From Enterobacter kobei (GTDB lineage: Bacteria > Pseudomonadota > Gammaproteobacteria > Enterobacterales > Enterobacteriaceae), in NCBI RefSeq assembly GCF_001729765.1, contig NZ_CP017181.1, positions 1,302,001-1,366,000 of the forward strand: a stretch of DNA of 64,000 nucleotides, in the 5' to 3' direction. A model generated the notes under the pieces. The model saw only the letters and a list, made by a program, of their open reading frames with translations. It had not been told where the DNA came from and did no database searches. Shown here piece by piece: positions 50,909 to 61,674 of this stretch. The stretch's first letter is position 1. Every line of letters begins with the position of its first letter. The translations under genes were made by a program, and so were the position numbers.

Positions 50909-52050
50909 TGTCCGGCTCCTTGTGATGCTTTACATACATAGAAGGTTTCTTTAATACCTGTTTTTGCTTCGTACTGCTTCGTCACGGCATCCTGTACAGC
51001 AGGGACCAGCTCTTCCGGCACCAGCGCAACGATGCAGCCCCCGAAGCCACCGCCGGTCATGCGCACACCGCCTTTATCGCCGATGGTCGCTTTGACGATC
51101 TCAACCAGGGTATCAATTTGCGGGACGGTGATTTCAAAGTCATCGCGCATGGAGGCATGCGATTCAGCCATCAGTTCTCCCATGCGTTTCAGGTCGCCTT
51201 TCGCCAGCGCGGACGCGGCTTCAACGGTACGGGCGTTCTCCGTCAGCACGTGACGAACGCGTCTGGCGACAACCGGATCCAGCTCATGCGCAACCTTATT
51301 GAATTCATCAAGCGTCACGTCGCGCAGGGCGGGCTGCTGGAAGAAGCGTGCACCGGTTTCACACTGCTCGCGGCGGGTGTTGTACTCGCTGCCCACCAGC
51401 GTGCGCTTAAAATTACTGTTGATAATCACAACAGCCGCGCCTTTGGGCAGCGGAACGGCTTTGGTGCCAAGCGAGCGGCAGTCGATCAGCAGCGCGTGCT
51501 CTTTTTTGCCCAGCGCGGAGATCAGCTGGTCCATAATGCCGCAGTTACAGCCCACGAACTGGTTTTCTGCTTCCTGACCGTTAAGGGCGATTTGCGCCCC
51601 GTCCAGCGGCAGATGATAAAGCTGCTGGAACACGGTCCCCACGGCGACTTCCAGAGAGGCAGAGGAGCTTAAGCCCGCGCCCTGTGGCACGTTGCCGCTG
51701 ATCACTAAATCCGCACCGCCAAAGTTCTTGTTACGCTTCTGCAGATGCTTCACCACGCCGCGCACATAGTTAGACCACTGCTGGCTGTCGTGCGTCACAA
51801 TGGGGGCATCAAGGGAAAACTCGTCGGTTTCGTTACCGTAATCCGCCGCTATTACGCGGACGTTACGGTCGTCGCGCTTTGCGCAACTAATAACCGTCTG
51901 GTAATCAATGGCACACGGCAGCACAAAACCGTCGTTGTAGTCAGTATGTTCACCGATCAGATTGACGCGGCCAGGCGCCTGAATAACATGGGTGGCAGGG
52001 TAGCCAAATTTCTCAGCAAACAGGGATTGTGTTTTATCTTTCAGACTCAT
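50902..52050 (-). CDS. galK: Galactokinase
   Basis: 382 aa, GHMP kinase. Signature [20 protein letters not shown] at about 28-47, ATP loop [13 protein letters not shown] at about 120-132, and C-terminal [13 protein letters not shown]. Phosphorylates galactose at C1. Three nt after galT in the operon order galE-T-K-M. Confidence 0.98.
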   Translation of the reverse strand: MSLKDKTQSLFAEKFGYPATHVIQAPGRVNLIGEHTDYNDGFVLPCAIDYQTVISCAKRDDRNVRVIAADYGNETDEFSLDAPIVTHDSQQWSNYVRGVVKHLQKRNKNFGGADLVISGNVPQGAGLSSSASLEVAVGTVFQQLYHLPLDGAQIALNGQEAENQFVGCNCGIMDQLISALGKKEHALLIDCRSLGTKAVPLPKGAAVVIINSNFKRTLVGSEYNTRREQCETGARFFQQPALRDVTLDEFNKVAHELDPVVARRVRHVLTENARTVEAASALAKGDLKRMGELMAESHASMRDDFEITVPQIDTLVEIVKATIGDKGGVRMTGGGFGGCIVALVPEELVPAVQDAVTKQYEAKTGIKETFYVCKASQGAGQC

Positions 52051-52053
52051 TTT

Positions 52054-53100
52054 TTAGACTCCTGATTCGCGATAGTGGACGTCACTCACGGCACGCAGAC
52101 GTTCGGCTGCCTGTTCCGCCGTCAGGTCACGCTGGGTTTCCGCCAGCATTTCATAGCCCACCATGAACTTACGTACCGTCGCAGAGCGAAGCAGTGGCGG
52201 ATAGAAATGGGCATGCAGCTGCCAGTGTTGGTTCTCTTCACCGTTAAACGGTGCGCCGTGCCAGCCCATGGAATACGGGAAAGAGCACTGGAACAGGTTG
52301 TCGTAACGGCTGGTCAGTTTCTTCAGCGCCAGCGCAAGGTCGTCGCGCTGTGCGTCGCTGAGATCGGTCATACGCTGTATGTGCGCTTTCGGCAACAGCA
52401 GCGTTTCAAACGGCCAGGCGGCCCAGTAAGGTACGACGGCGAGCCAGTGTTCGGTTTCCACCACGGTACGGCTGCCATCGGCCAGCTCACGCTGGGTGTA
52501 ATCAACCAGCATGGGTGAGCCGTTTTCCTCGAAATAGGCTTTTTGCAGGCGGTCTTCGCGTTCGGCTTCGTTAGGCAGGAAGCTGTTCGCCCAGATCTGG
52601 CCGTGCGGATGCGGGTTGGAGCAGCCCATCGCCGCACCTTTGTTTTCAAATACCTGCACCCACGGGTAAGTCTGCCCCAGCTCAGCGGTTTGCGCCTGCC
52701 AGGTGCCGATCACCTCTTTCAGTGCCTCAACGCTCAGCTCCGGCAGCGTTTTGCTGTGATCGGGCGAGAAGCAGATCACGCGGCTGGTACCCCGCGCGCT
52801 TTCACAGCGCATCAGCGGGTCATGGCTCGCGGGCGCGTCCGGCGTGTCGGTCATTAGCGCAGCAAAATCGTTGGTGAAGACGAAGGTGCCTTTGTAGTCC
52901 GGGTTTTTATCTCCGGTGACGCGCGTGTTGCCCGGACACAGGAAGCAATCCGGGTCATGCTGCGGTAGCGTTTGTTTCGCAGGCGTCTCTTGCGCCCCCT
53001 GCCAGGGGCGCTTGGCGCGATGCGGAGACACCAAAATCCATTGTCCGCTTAACGGGTTAAAACGACGATGCGGATGATCGACGGGATTAAACGAAGTCAT
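52054..53100 (-). CDS. galT: Galactose-1-phosphate uridylyltransferase
   Basis: 348 aa, HIT superfamily. The uridylylated histidine is in [11 protein letters not shown] (about 166), and an N-terminal zinc site includes CFLCPGN. Transfers UMP between glucose 1-phosphate and galactose 1-phosphate. Nine nt after galE. Confidence 0.98.
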   Translation of the reverse strand: MTSFNPVDHPHRRFNPLSGQWILVSPHRAKRPWQGAQETPAKQTLPQHDPDCFLCPGNTRVTGDKNPDYKGTFVFTNDFAALMTDTPDAPASHDPLMRCESARGTSRVICFSPDHSKTLPELSVEALKEVIGTWQAQTAELGQTYPWVQVFENKGAAMGCSNPHPHGQIWANSFLPNEAEREDRLQKAYFEENGSPMLVDYTQRELADGSRTVVETEHWLAVVPYWAAWPFETLLLPKAHIQRMTDLSDAQRDDLALALKKLTSRYDNLFQCSFPYSMGWHGAPFNGEENQHWQLHAHFYPPLLRSATVRKFMVGYEMLAETQRDLTAEQAAERLRAVSDVHYRESGV

Positions 53101-53109
53101 GAAGGATCC

Positions 53110-54126
53110 TTAGTCCGGATAGCCTTGCGGGTGGCGTGACTGCCAGTGCCAGGTATCCTGTGCCATTTCATCAAGCGTGCGGGTCACACGCCAGTTAAGC
53201 TCTTTGTCGGCTTTGGTGGCATCCGCCCAGTAAGCGGGCAGGTCACCATCACGACGCGGTGCGAAGTGGTAGTTCACTGGCTTACCGCAGGCTTTGCTGA
53301 AGGCGTTAACCACGTCCAGCACGCTGCTGCCGACCCCGGCGCCGAGGTTGTAAATATGCACGCCCGGTTTATCTGCCAGCTGTTGCATGGCCGCAACGTG
53401 ACCGTCGGCCAGATCCATCACGTGGATATAGTCGCGCACGCCGGTGCCGTCCTGGGTTGGGTAGTCGTTACCAAAAATCGCCAGCGACTCACGACGGCCT
53501 ACCGCCACCTGGGCGATATACGGCATCAGGTTGTTCGGGATGCCCTGCGGATCTTCACCCATATCGCCAGACGGATGGGCGCCGACCGGGTTGAAGTAGC
53601 GCAGCAAGGCGATGCTCCATTCCGGCTGCGCTTTTTGCAGATCGGTCAGGATCTGTTCCACCATCAGCTTGCTTTTGCCGTACGGGCTTTGTGGCGTGCC
53701 TGTCGGGAAACTTTCAACGTAGGGGATTTTTGGCTGATCGCCATAGACGGTGGCGGAGGAGCTGAAGATAAAGTTTTTAACGTTCGCCGCACGCATGGCG
53801 GAGATGAGACGCAGGGTACCGTTGACGTTGTTGTCGTAATACTCAAGCGGCTTCGCAACGGATTCACCGACGGCTTTCAGACCGGCGAAGTGGATCACCG
53901 CTTCAATGGCGTGGTCGTGAAGGATTTCGGTCATCAGCGCTTCGTTGCGGATGTCGCCTTCCACGAAAGTGGGTTGTTTCCCGCCAAGACGTTCAATCAC
54001 CGGCAGCACGCTGCGCTTACTATTGCACAGGTTGTCGAGGATGATCACATCGTGACCATTTTGCAGCAGTTGCACACAGGTATGACTTCCTATGTAACCG
54101 CTACCACCTGTTACCAGAACTCGCAT
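53110..54126 (-). CDS. galE: UDP-glucose 4-epimerase
   Basis: 338 aa from ATG 54126 (MRVLVTGGSGYIGSH). The NAD-binding Rossmann motif GGSGYIGSH lies at 7-15; the catalytic SSSATVYG serine (about 124) and YGKSK tyrosine (about 149) follow. First gene of the galETKM operon. Upstream in-frame codons (to 54168) fall inside the promoter and are rejected. The internal GalR operator lies within its first codons. Confidence 0.98.
   Translation of the reverse strand: MRVLVTGGSGYIGSHTCVQLLQNGHDVIILDNLCNSKRSVLPVIERLGGKQPTFVEGDIRNEALMTEILHDHAIEAVIHFAGLKAVGESVAKPLEYYDNNVNGTLRLISAMRAANVKNFIFSSSATVYGDQPKIPYVESFPTGTPQSPYGKSKLMVEQILTDLQKAQPEWSIALLRYFNPVGAHPSGDMGEDPQGIPNNLMPYIAQVAVGRRESLAIFGNDYPTQDGTGVRDYIHVMDLADGHVAAMQQLADKPGVHIYNLGAGVGSSVLDVVNAFSKACGKPVNYHFAPRRDGDLPAYWADATKADKELNWRVTRTLDEMAQDTWHWQSRHPQGYPD
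54092..54107. promoter_or_regulatory. Internal GalR operator (OI) inside galE
   Basis: On the minus strand GTGGTAGCGGTTACAT, the same as the E. coli internal gal operator as I recall it. Its centre is 113 bp from the external operator, the E. coli looping distance. Confidence 0.85.
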
Positions 54127-54158
54127 GATTCGCTCCATTAGGCTTATGGTATGTAATA

Positions 54159-54169
54159 ACCATAGCATA
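54159..54169 (-). promoter_or_regulatory. Overlapping galP1/galP2 -10 boxes
   Basis: On the minus strand TATGCT (54164-54169) and TATGGT (54159-54164) lie 5 bp apart, as in the E. coli gal dual promoter. Confidence 0.75.
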
Positions 54170-54183
54170 ACAGAGACGCTAAA

Positions 54184-54203
54184 AGTGTGACATGGGATAA
54201 AAT
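54184..54203. promoter_or_regulatory. CRP site of the gal promoter
   Basis: GTGTGACATGGGATAAAAT: a good TGTGA half-site with a weaker second half, closely matching the E. coli gal CRP site. It lies between the external operator and the -10 boxes. Confidence 0.75.
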
Positions 54204-54204
54204 A

Positions 54205-54220
54205 GTGGAATCGTTTACAC
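54205..54220. promoter_or_regulatory. External GalR/GalS operator (OE)
   Basis: GTGGAATCGTTTACAC fits the GalR consensus GTGNAANCGNTTNCAC at every fixed position. Confidence 0.88.
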
Positions 54221-54300
54221 TCGTTTTCAAACTCGCTTTTCCAATCACTCAGACCATTCTAGATCAAAGAGATAGTGTTGTAATGATGCAAGTTATCTGA

Positions 54301-54323
54301 AAAGAGGAGGGCGGGGCCCTCCA
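54301..54323 (-). terminator. Probable terminator of modF
   Basis: On the minus strand GGAGGG-CCCCG-CCCTCC followed by TCTTTT, directly after the modF stop. Confidence 0.65.
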
Positions 54324-54326
54324 CGG

Positions 54327-55798
54327 TTAGTCGATGTGGCTGAGAAGGTAGCGATAGCGCTCGCCGTCCGGAATGAACTCAAGACGATGGGTGATACAGG
54401 AAGGGGCATCCTCGGCATGGTGTGAAACAAACAGCAGTTGGGTTTCACCCTCGGCAATGAGAATATCCACAAAGCGACGAATCAGCTGGCGGTTTAGCGG
54501 ATCCAGACCCTGCAGGGGCTCATCCAGAATTAACAGTGTCGGGTGTTTTACCAGCGCGCGAACGATCAATGCCAGGCGCTGCTGCCCCATGACAAACTGT
54601 GAAACGGCGCGTCAGCCACCCGGCTATCCATCCCCAGAATATCCAGCCACTGCTGGGCCAGCTTGTGCTGCTTGTCCGACACCGCCTGATAAATTCCGAT
54701 GGAGTCAAAATACCCGGAGAGGATCACGTTACGTACCGTGGTACTGACCCGGTAATCCAGATGTAGGCTGCTGCTGACGTAGCCGATATGTTTTTTAATA
54801 TCCCAGATGGTTTCACCGCTGCCGCGACGACGGCCAAACAACGTGAGATCGTTGCTATAGCCCTGCGGATGGTCGCCGGTGATGAGGCTCAGCAGCGTGG
54901 ATTTTCCCGCGCCATTCGGGCCGACAATCTGCCAGTGCTCGCCCGGATTCACCGTCCAGCTAAGATGGTTAAGGATCGGGCGGTCGTCATAAGAGACGAT
55001 ACCATCACGCAGCACGATGCGTGGCTGGTGAGGATCGAGCGCGTGGCGGGCTGACGGGGCATCGGGTTCCGGAAGGGTGATGCCGTCGAGCTGTTCACTG
55101 TGCGCGAGCTGGGCGATCAGCGCCTGCTTAAGCAGCGCCGACTTTTCGCCCGTCTCGGTCAGATGGCAGTCGGCCAGCACACCGGCATGCTGGACAAAAT
55201 CCGGAATCTCATCAAAGCGGTTAAGTACCAGCACAAGGGTATATCCCTGCTGATTAAGCGAGCCCAGCAGATGCGCCAGCTGCGCCCGGGACTGGACGTC
55301 AAGGCCGTCGAACGGTTCGTCGAGGATCAGCAGCTCAGGCTCGCTCATCAGCGCCTGGCAAAGCAGGGTTTTCCGCGTTTCGCCGGTAGAAAGATATTTG
55401 AAGCGTCGGTTGAGCAGGGCGGTAATGCCGAACTGTTCAGCCAGGCGCTGACAGCGGGCAGGATCTTTCACCTCATCCTGGATAATTTCCGCCGTTGTAC
55501 GGCCGGTATCTTCTTCTCCAGGACTGAGTAAATCGGTATTGTTGCGCTGCCATTCGTCGCTCACCAGCTTTTGCAGTTGTTCAAAAGAGAGGCGCGTCAG
55601 GCGCGTAACGTCGCTCTGGTATTCCCCTTTGAGGAGGGTGAGCTCCCCCGCCAGCGCACGGGCCAGCGCGGATTTACCGCTGCCGTTAGTGCCAACAAAC
55701 GCCCAGCTTTCACCCGCGCGTATTGTCAAATCAGCAATCGCCAGCGTCCGGGTATCGCTAAGACAAAACGTACCTTGCGAAATATGCAATAATGCCAT
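54327..55798 (-). pseudogene. modF: ModF, tandem-ABC ATPase of the mod locus, frameshifted in a G-run
   Basis: Two fused ABC ATPase domains: Walker A GTNGSGKSAL (about 35-45) and GPNGAGKSTL in the second half. From ATG 55798 the frame runs through DAPFHSLSWG and then stops at 54566-54568. The second domain's Q-loop-to-end part (QQRLALIVRALVKHP, LLILDEPLQGLDP, ending LLSHID) continues in the next frame. One extra G in the G4 run (54585-54588, C4 on the plus strand) restores 490 aa, the E. coli length. The product as written lacks Walker B of domain 2. In E. coli its role with molybdate is minor or unclear. It follows modE. Confidence 0.92.
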
Positions 55799-55865
55799 GA
55801 TTTATCCCATTTTTTGCAGCAACAGATGTCAGGGATACTCACTGTCAGCGCGGTTGTCAATGCGC

Positions 55866-56654
55866 TCAGCACAATGTGGCGATAATCACCCGGTCTGCGT
55901 TGAAATATGCGGTGACGACAGCTCCTTCTTCTAAGCCGTCCGCCTCGCTGCAAGGTACCGTCGCGCAGAGTGATTGTCCGTCCGCCAGCGTCATAAGCAC
56001 TTCGCATTGCGCCTTGCCGCGTTCAATATGGCTGATTGCGCCCGATAGCTGGTTATCCGCTGCCTGTGCCGTGTCGGGGTTACGCGTGATATTGACCCAT
56101 GGCGCTTTCAGTAACACCAGCACCTCTTTACCTTCATCCAGGCCAAGGCGCTCTGCACTCTGCGCGGTGATTGCGGCTTTCAGACGCGTTGTTCCATCGG
56201 CAAGCAGGATCTCAACATGCTGTTGTATCTGAAGATTATCGCGCGCCGTCACCGTACCAAACCACTGGTTGCGGGCGCTGGTTTGTAACGAGAAGCGGGA
56301 AATGGCGGCCAGCAAACTGTCCAGTGGAACGCTATCGTCATCACTCAGAACATCAAACGCTTTTTGCTGGATCTGGCCCAGAAGATCGTAAAGCTGAATC
56401 AGGCGCTGGCCGTAGCGCGTCACCCTGGCGCCGCCACCGCCCTTACCGCCCGTGGCTCTGTCGACCAGCGGGTGTTCGCTCAGGGTGTTCATTTCATTGA
56501 TGGCATCCCAGGCGCTTTTATAGCTGATCCCGGCATTCTTTGCCCCCTGGCTAATCGAGCCCGTTTGTTCTATTTGTTTAAGCAGGGCTATACGTCTGGG
56601 GTCGGCAAAAAGCTTTTGCTGTAGTCGGAGAGTAAGAAGAATTTCGGCCTGCAT
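55866..56654 (-). CDS. modE: ModE, molybdate-responsive regulator
   Basis: 262 aa from ATG 56654 ([13 protein letters not shown]). The N-terminal winged helix (about 1-110) has [20 protein letters not shown], and two C-terminal MOP domains (about 125-260) bind molybdate, with [10 protein letters not shown] in the first. It represses modABC through the operator at 57065-57088. In-frame codons further upstream are not used. Upstream of modF. Confidence 0.96.
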   Translation of the reverse strand: MQAEILLTLRLQQKLFADPRRIALLKQIEQTGSISQGAKNAGISYKSAWDAINEMNTLSEHPLVDRATGGKGGGGARVTRYGQRLIQLYDLLGQIQQKAFDVLSDDDSVPLDSLLAAISRFSLQTSARNQWFGTVTARDNLQIQQHVEILLADGTTRLKAAITAQSAERLGLDEGKEVLVLLKAPWVNITRNPDTAQAADNQLSGAISHIERGKAQCEVLMTLADGQSLCATVPCSEADGLEEGAVVTAYFNADRVIIATLC

Positions 56655-56781
56655 AACAGTGTCCTGGCAAAAAGGATATTGTGACCCAAATGGTGCGGGG
56701 CGCAAAGGCTACCGCACAAAAGGGGATGTTTTTCTTACTTTTCAGGGTAGAATAAGCCCTTCACAATATCTGGAGAAAACC

Positions 56782-56931
56782 ATGTTAGAGTTGTTGAAAA
56801 GTCTGGTATTCGCCGTGATCATGGTGCCAGTAGTGATGGCCATCATCCTCGGTGCCATCTACGGCCTGGGTGAAGTGTTCAACCTCTTTTCGAACATTGG
56901 TCACAAAGACCAGGCTAAAAAGCAGCATTGA
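56782..56931 (+). CDS. acrZ: AcrZ, small AcrB-binding membrane protein
   Basis: 49 aa, one membrane helix ([19 protein letters not shown]), with conserved YGLGEVFN and a charged C-terminus. It binds AcrB and tunes the AcrAB-TolC efflux pump. ATG 56782 follows TGGAGAAAACC. It lies between modE (divergent) and modA as in E. coli. Confidence 0.96.
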   Translation: MLELLKSLVFAVIMVPVVMAIILGAIYGLGEVFNLFSNIGHKDQAKKQH

Positions 56932-56940
56932 TTCCCTTCA

Positions 56941-56965
56941 AAACGCCCGGCTAGCCCGGGCGTTT
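56941..56965 (+). terminator. Terminator after acrZ
   Basis: AAACGCCCGG/CCGGGCGTTT stem with a 5-nt loop; the last Ts run on to TTTT. Confidence 0.88.
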
Positions 56966-57064
56966 TGCTCTCAAGCTTTTCTCATTTTCTCCGATAGTAT
57001 TAAGAATCAGTCCAGCTTACCCCTTGAGCGGTACGATATAGCGCTGGGATCTCTATGAAGATAT

Positions 57065-57088
57065 CGTTATATTATCGTCTATATAACG
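57065..57088. promoter_or_regulatory. ModE operator upstream of modA
   Basis: Inverted repeat CGTTATAT...TATAACG spanning 24 bp, about 20 bp before the modA ATG. It follows the CGTTATAT-N-TAACG layout of the E. coli modA operator. Confidence 0.88.
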
Positions 57089-57107
57089 CTATATACAGGA
57101 GCTACAA

Positions 57108-57881
57108 ATGGCACGTTCATGGGGACGTCTTTTCGCTGGGGCAACGCTGACGCTTTCACTTGCCGGGCAGGCGCTGGCGGACGACGGAAAAATTACGGTT
57201 TTTGCGGCGGCGTCGCTGACCAACGCGCTGCAGGATATTGCGGCGGCGTATAAAAAAGAGAAAAACGTCGATGTTGTCTCCTCTTTCGCCTCTTCATCTA
57301 CGCTTGCGCGCCAGATAGAAGCGGGGGCACCGGCGGATCTGTTCATTTCAGCCGATCAGAAATGGATGGATTACGCGGCGGAGAAGAAATCAATTGATCC
57401 GGCAACCCGCGAAACGCTGCTGGGGAATAGCCTGGTTGTGGTGGCACCAAAAGCCAGCGCGCAGGCGGATATTACCATTAACAAAGAGACCAACTGGATG
57501 AGCCTGCTTAACGGTGGCCGTCTGGCGGTGGGCGATCCGGAGCATGTTCCGGCGGGGATCTACGCCAAAGAAGCGCTGCAAAAACTGGGCGCGTGGGAGA
57601 CATTGTCGCCGAAACTGGCGCCGGCGGAAGATGTACGCGGTGCGCTGGCGCTGGTGGAACGCAACGAAGCCCCGCTGGGGATTGTATATGGCTCTGATGC
57701 CGTTGCCAGCAAGGGTGTGAAAGTGGTTGCAACGTTCCCGGAAGACTCCCACAAGAAAGTGGAATATCCTGTCGCGATTGTTGATGGACATAAAAACGCG
57801 ACCGTGACGGCCTTTCGCGATTACCTGAAGGGGCCAGAAGCGTCCGCAATCTTTAAACGTTATGGATTTACGACTCACTGA
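57108..57881 (+). CDS. modA: ModA, periplasmic molybdate-binding protein
   Basis: 257 aa. Signal peptide (about 1-24) ending GQALA before DDGKITVFAAASLTNAL. Molybdate ligands are expected in AASLTNAL, SFASSSTLARQIEAGAPAD and GDPEHVPAGIYAKEAL. Captures molybdate or tungstate for ModBC. Its stop overlaps modB by one base. Confidence 0.98.
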   Translation: MARSWGRLFAGATLTLSLAGQALADDGKITVFAAASLTNALQDIAAAYKKEKNVDVVSSFASSSTLARQIEAGAPADLFISADQKWMDYAAEKKSIDPATRETLLGNSLVVVAPKASAQADITINKETNWMSLLNGGRLAVGDPEHVPAGIYAKEALQKLGAWETLSPKLAPAEDVRGALALVERNEAPLGIVYGSDAVASKGVKVVATFPEDSHKKVEYPVAIVDGHKNATVTAFRDYLKGPEASAIFKRYGFTTH

Positions 57882-58570
57882 TGATATTGACCGATCCTGA
57901 ATGGCAGGCTGTTCTGCTGAGCCTTAAAGTCTCTTCCCTGGCGGTTGCGCTGAGTTTGCCCTTTGGGATCTTCTTTGCCTGGTTACTGGTGCGCTGCCGG
58001 TTTCCCGGCAAAGCGCTGCTCGACAGCGTACTTCATCTCCCGCTCGTTTTACCCCCCGTGGTGGTCGGCTATCTGTTGCTGATTTCGATGGGGCGACGCG
58101 GTTTTATCGGCGAGAAGCTCTACGACTGGTTTGGGCTGACGTTCGCCTTTAGCTGGCGCGGTGCGGTACTGGCCGTGGCGGTGATGTCATTTCCGTTGAT
58201 GGTGAGGGCGATCCGCCTCGCGCTGGAAGGGGTGGACATGAAGCTCGAACAGGCGGCCCGCACGCTGGGTGCCGGGCGCTGGCGCGTCTTTTTCACCATC
58301 ACGCTCCCGCTTACGCTGCCGGGGATTATAGTTGGCACGGTACTGGCGTTTGCCCGTTCGCTGGGCGAGTTCGGCGCGACCATCACGTTTGTATCGAACA
58401 TTCCCGGCGAGACGCGAACGATTCCGTCAGCCATGTACACCCTGATTCAAACACCCGGCGGAGAAGGCGCGGCGGCGCGACTGTGCATCATTTCAATCGT
58501 CCTGGCCCTGGCTTCGCTGCTGGTGTCTGAATGGCTGGCGCGGCTGAGTCGCGAACGGATGGGGAAATAA
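57881..58570 (+). CDS. modB: ModB, molybdate ABC transporter permease
   Basis: 229 aa with five to six membrane helices and the EAA loop [21 protein letters not shown] that contacts ModC. Moves molybdate across the inner membrane. Starts with the TGATG junction to modA; modC follows after 2 nt. Confidence 0.97.
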   Translation: MILTDPEWQAVLLSLKVSSLAVALSLPFGIFFAWLLVRCRFPGKALLDSVLHLPLVLPPVVVGYLLLISMGRRGFIGEKLYDWFGLTFAFSWRGAVLAVAVMSFPLMVRAIRLALEGVDMKLEQAARTLGAGRWRVFFTITLPLTLPGIIVGTVLAFARSLGEFGATITFVSNIPGETRTIPSAMYTLIQTPGGEGAAARLCIISIVLALASLLVSEWLARLSRERMGK

Positions 58571-58572
58571 GG

Positions 58573-59631
58573 ATGCTGGAACTGAATTTCACCCAGACGC
58601 TGGGGAACCACACGCTGACGCTTAACGAGACGCTGCCTGCAAGCGGCATCACCGCCATTTTTGGCGTCTCCGGTGCGGGAAAAACCTCTCTGATTAATGC
58701 GATTAGCGGCCTGACACGCCCGCAGTCAGGGCGAATTGTTCTGAATGACCGCGTTCTGAATGACGTGGAGAACAAAATATACCTCTCGCCGGATAAACGT
58801 CGCATCGGCTATGTTTTCCAGGACGCGCGCTTGTTCCCGCACTACAGCGTGCGCGGCAACCTGCGCTACGGTATGGCCAAAAGTATGGCCGGGCAGTTTG
58901 ATAAGCTGGTGACGCTGTTAGGTATTGAGCCTCTGCTCGACAGGCTGCCTTCCTCGCTTTCCGGTGGAGAAAAACAGCGTGTGGCGATTGGCCGTGCCTT
59001 GCTGACCGCGCCCGAGCTGCTGTTGCTCGACGAACCGCTGGCTTCGCTGGATATTCCGCGTAAACGTGAACTGCTGCCCTACCTGCAGCGCCTGACCCGC
59101 GAGATTAACATTCCCATGCTCTACGTCAGCCACTCGCTGGATGAGATCCTCCATCTGGCCGACAAAGTGCTGGTACTGGAAGAGGGCAGCGTAAAGGCCT
59201 TTGGCAACCTGGAAGAGGTGTGGGGAAGCAGCGTGATGCATCCCTGGCTTCCAAAGGAGCAGCAGAGCAGTATCCTGAAAGTGAGCGTGCTGGAACACCA
59301 CCCGCATTATGCGATGACCGCGCTGGCGCTGGGCGACCAGCATCTGTGGGTGAACAAGGTCGACAAGCCGTTACAGTCCGCGCTGCGTATTCGCATTCAG
59401 GCATCGGACGTCTCGCTGGTGCTGCAACCGCCGCTGCAAACCAGCATTCGTAATATTCTGCGCGCCAAAGTGGCGGAGTGCTTTGATGATAACGGTCAGG
59501 TGGAAGTGAAGCTTGAGGTGGGAAGCAGGACGCTCTGGGCGCGCATCAGCCCGTGGGCCAGGGACGAGTTAGGTATCAAGCCCGGCCTGTGGCTTTACGC
59601 GCAAATCAAGAGCGTCTCGATCACTGCCTGA
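58573..59631 (+). CDS. modC: ModC, molybdate ABC transporter ATPase
   Basis: 352 aa from ATG 58573 behind TAAGG. Walker A GVSGAGKT (about 31-38), signature [15 protein letters not shown], Walker [13 protein letters not shown] and the switch histidine in [10 protein letters not shown]-terminal MOP domain (about 290-350) binds molybdate. Ends immediately next to the stop of convergent ybhA with no gap. Confidence 0.97.
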   Translation: MLELNFTQTLGNHTLTLNETLPASGITAIFGVSGAGKTSLINAISGLTRPQSGRIVLNDRVLNDVENKIYLSPDKRRIGYVFQDARLFPHYSVRGNLRYGMAKSMAGQFDKLVTLLGIEPLLDRLPSSLSGGEKQRVAIGRALLTAPELLLLDEPLASLDIPRKRELLPYLQRLTREINIPMLYVSHSLDEILHLADKVLVLEEGSVKAFGNLEEVWGSSVMHPWLPKEQQSSILKVSVLEHHPHYAMTALALGDQHLWVNKVDKPLQSALRIRIQASDVSLVLQPPLQTSIRNILRAKVAECFDDNGQVEVKLEVGSRTLWARISPWARDELGIKPGLWLYAQIKSVSITA

Positions 59632-60450
59632 TTACAGCAGGTGGGTATAAATGTACTGCGCGATGCTATCGGTGGTGTTATCGCCAATCACCACGTTAGC
59701 GCGCGCTTTCACCGCGTCATCGGCGTTGCCCATCGCCACGCCGGTACCGGCAGCCTCCAGCATACTGATGTCGTTATAGTTATCGCCAAAGGCAATCACG
59801 TCACGCATCGACCCTCCCTGAGATTCCACGTACTGCGTCAGGCGCTTGCCCTTGCTGTTGCCTTTGCGGGCAATATCTACCTGATCGTGCCAGGACCATT
59901 CACATTCCAGACCCAGGGTCTGTTCAACCTGTTTCGCGAAGGTATTCAGTTTGGTGGTGTCTTCATCCGTCAGGGCGAATTTCCAGATAGCGTCAACTTC
60001 CTGAGCGGCCTGGCGCAGGGAGGACACCTGGGTAAAGACCGGACGCTGCGCTTCTGGCAGCGAAAGTGCCCAGTTACTGGTGCGCACCACATGGCCTGTA
60101 GGGCGCTCGTACAGCATCGCGTTGTCCACATACATCAGGCCATGAATGGCATGCTCATCCAGCAGATCAATCAGTTGCAGCGCCTGAGGAACCGGTAGCG
60201 GGTCGGAAGCTAAAACCTTTTTTGCCTGATAATCATACAAATAAGTGCCATTACAACAAATTGCAGGTGTATCTAACGCCAGTGCCTGATAAAAAGGATG
60301 AATGGCAACGTGATGTCGACCCGTTACGATAAGGAGTTGATACCCGTCTTCCTGGGCTCGTTTAAGCGCTTCAAGGGAGGAGGGGAGCAGGGTTTTCTGA
60401 GGGGTCAGTAATGTTCCGTCTAAATCCAGGGCAATCACACGCGAGGTCAT
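59632..60450 (-). CDS. ybhA: YbhA, HAD-family sugar/pyridoxal phosphatase
   Basis: 272 aa, Cof-type HAD phosphatase. Motif I DLDGTLLTP holds the nucleophile D9 and acid D11; motif II is VTGRHH; motif IV is VIAFGDNYNDISMLEAAG. The E. coli enzyme acts on pyridoxal phosphate and some sugar bisphosphates. Stop-to-stop contact with modC. Confidence 0.94.
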   Translation of the reverse strand: MTSRVIALDLDGTLLTPQKTLLPSSLEALKRAQEDGYQLLIVTGRHHVAIHPFYQALALDTPAICCNGTYLYDYQAKKVLASDPLPVPQALQLIDLLDEHAIHGLMYVDNAMLYERPTGHVVRTSNWALSLPEAQRPVFTQVSSLRQAAQEVDAIWKFALTDEDTTKLNTFAKQVEQTLGLECEWSWHDQVDIARKGNSKGKRLTQYVESQGGSMRDVIAFGDNYNDISMLEAAGTGVAMGNADDAVKARANVVIGDNTTDSIAQYIYTHLL

Positions 60451-60590
60451 TTGTTCTTCCGGGTTAATGTTGAATTTTAGGTCTCAGGCGATGTTACACC
60501 GAGAGTAAATCGCTGCAAAATTCCTGGCTAAAATTCAGCATTCACCGTTAAAAATAATCACTTTCACGCGCAGTGAGGAAAGGAGTATTC

Positions 60591-61586
60591 ATGAAACAAA
60601 CCGTTTATACCGCCAGTCCTGAAAGTCAGCAGATCCACGTCTGGCGTTTGAATGCAGAAGGTTCGCTCACGCTGGTTCAGGTTGTTGATGTTCCGGGGCA
60701 AGTACAGCCAATGGTCGTCAGCCCGGATAAACGTTTTCTCTATGTTGGCGTACGTCCTGAGTTCCGGGTGCTGGCCTACCGCATCTCGCCGGACGACGGC
60801 GCGCTGACCTACACTGCCGAAGCGCCGCTGCCGGGCAGCCCGACCCACATCTCGACCGATCGTAAAGGGCGTTTCATCTTTAGCGGCTCTTACAATGCGG
60901 GCTGCGTCAGCGTGACCCGCCTTGACGACGGCATTCCGGTCGACACAGTCGACGTGGTGGAAGGACTGGAAGGGTGTCACTCGGCGAATATCTCTCCGGA
61001 CAACCGCACGCTGTGGGTGCCTGCACTGAAGCAGGATCGCATCTGCCTGTTTACCCTGAGCGACGATGGTCACCTGGTGGCGCAAAACCCGGCTGAAGTG
61101 ACTACCGTTGAGGGCGCAGGCCCACGCCATATGGTCTTCCACCCGAACCAGCAGTATGCCTATGTGGTAAACGAACTGAACAGTTCGGTAGACGTGTGGG
61201 AGCTGAAAGATCCAAACGGTCAGATCGAATGCGTGCAGACGCTGGATATGATGCCGTCTGACTTCTCTGACACCCGCTGGGCGGCGGATATCCACATTAC
61301 GCCTGACGGCCGTCATCTGTATGCCTGCGACCGTACCTCCAGCCTGATTACCGTCTTCAGCGTCTCCGAAGATGGCAGCGTGCTGGCCATTGAAGGTTTC
61401 CAGCCAACGGAAACTCAGCCGCGTGGCTTTAATATCGATCACAGCGGTAAATACCTGATTGCGGCAGGGCAGAAATCCCACCATATCGCGCTGTATGAAA
61501 TCAAAGGCGTACAGGGTCTGCTGGAAGAAAAAGGACGCTACGCCGTAGGCCAGGGACCGATGTGGGTCCTGGTCAACGCTCACTAG
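60591..61586 (+). CDS. pgl: 6-phosphogluconolactonase (beta-propeller type)
   Basis: 331 aa from ATG 60591 behind AGGAG (AGTGAGGAAAGGAG). Seven-bladed propeller with repeats such as [28 protein letters not shown] and [13 protein letters not shown]. Hydrolyses 6-phosphogluconolactone in the pentose phosphate pathway. Divergent from ybhA. Confidence 0.96.
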   Translation: MKQTVYTASPESQQIHVWRLNAEGSLTLVQVVDVPGQVQPMVVSPDKRFLYVGVRPEFRVLAYRISPDDGALTYTAEAPLPGSPTHISTDRKGRFIFSGSYNAGCVSVTRLDDGIPVDTVDVVEGLEGCHSANISPDNRTLWVPALKQDRICLFTLSDDGHLVAQNPAEVTTVEGAGPRHMVFHPNQQYAYVVNELNSSVDVWELKDPNGQIECVQTLDMMPSDFSDTRWAADIHITPDGRHLYACDRTSSLITVFSVSEDGSVLAIEGFQPTETQPRGFNIDHSGKYLIAAGQKSHHIALYEIKGVQGLLEEKGRYAVGQGPMWVLVNAH

Positions 61587-61598
61587 GTGGCCTGAAAC

Positions 61599-61628
61599 AA
61601 AAAACCTCGCGAATGCGAGGTTTTTTTT
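61599..61628. terminator. Terminator after pgl
   Basis: ACCTCGC/GCGAGGT stem with a 4-nt loop, A6 before and T8 after; usable from both sides. Confidence 0.92.
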
Positions 61629-61638
61629 ATCTCTGTAG

Positions 61639-61666
61639 GCCGGGTAAGGCGAAGCCGCCACCCGGC
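61639..61666. repeat. REP element between pgl and ybhC
   Basis: GCCGGGT...ACCCGGC with the REP-type core AAGGCGAAGCCGCC. A single unit in the convergent pgl-ybhC gap. Confidence 0.8.
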
Positions 61667-61674
61667 AAAACAGC

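Noticed and set aside
53110..54168. 352-residue version of GalE
   Set aside because: The extra N-terminal codons lie over the gal -10 boxes; the ATG at 54126 gives the family N-terminus.
56966..57107. Molybdenum-cofactor riboswitch before modA
   Set aside because: No extended conserved structure; the control is explained by the ModE operator.
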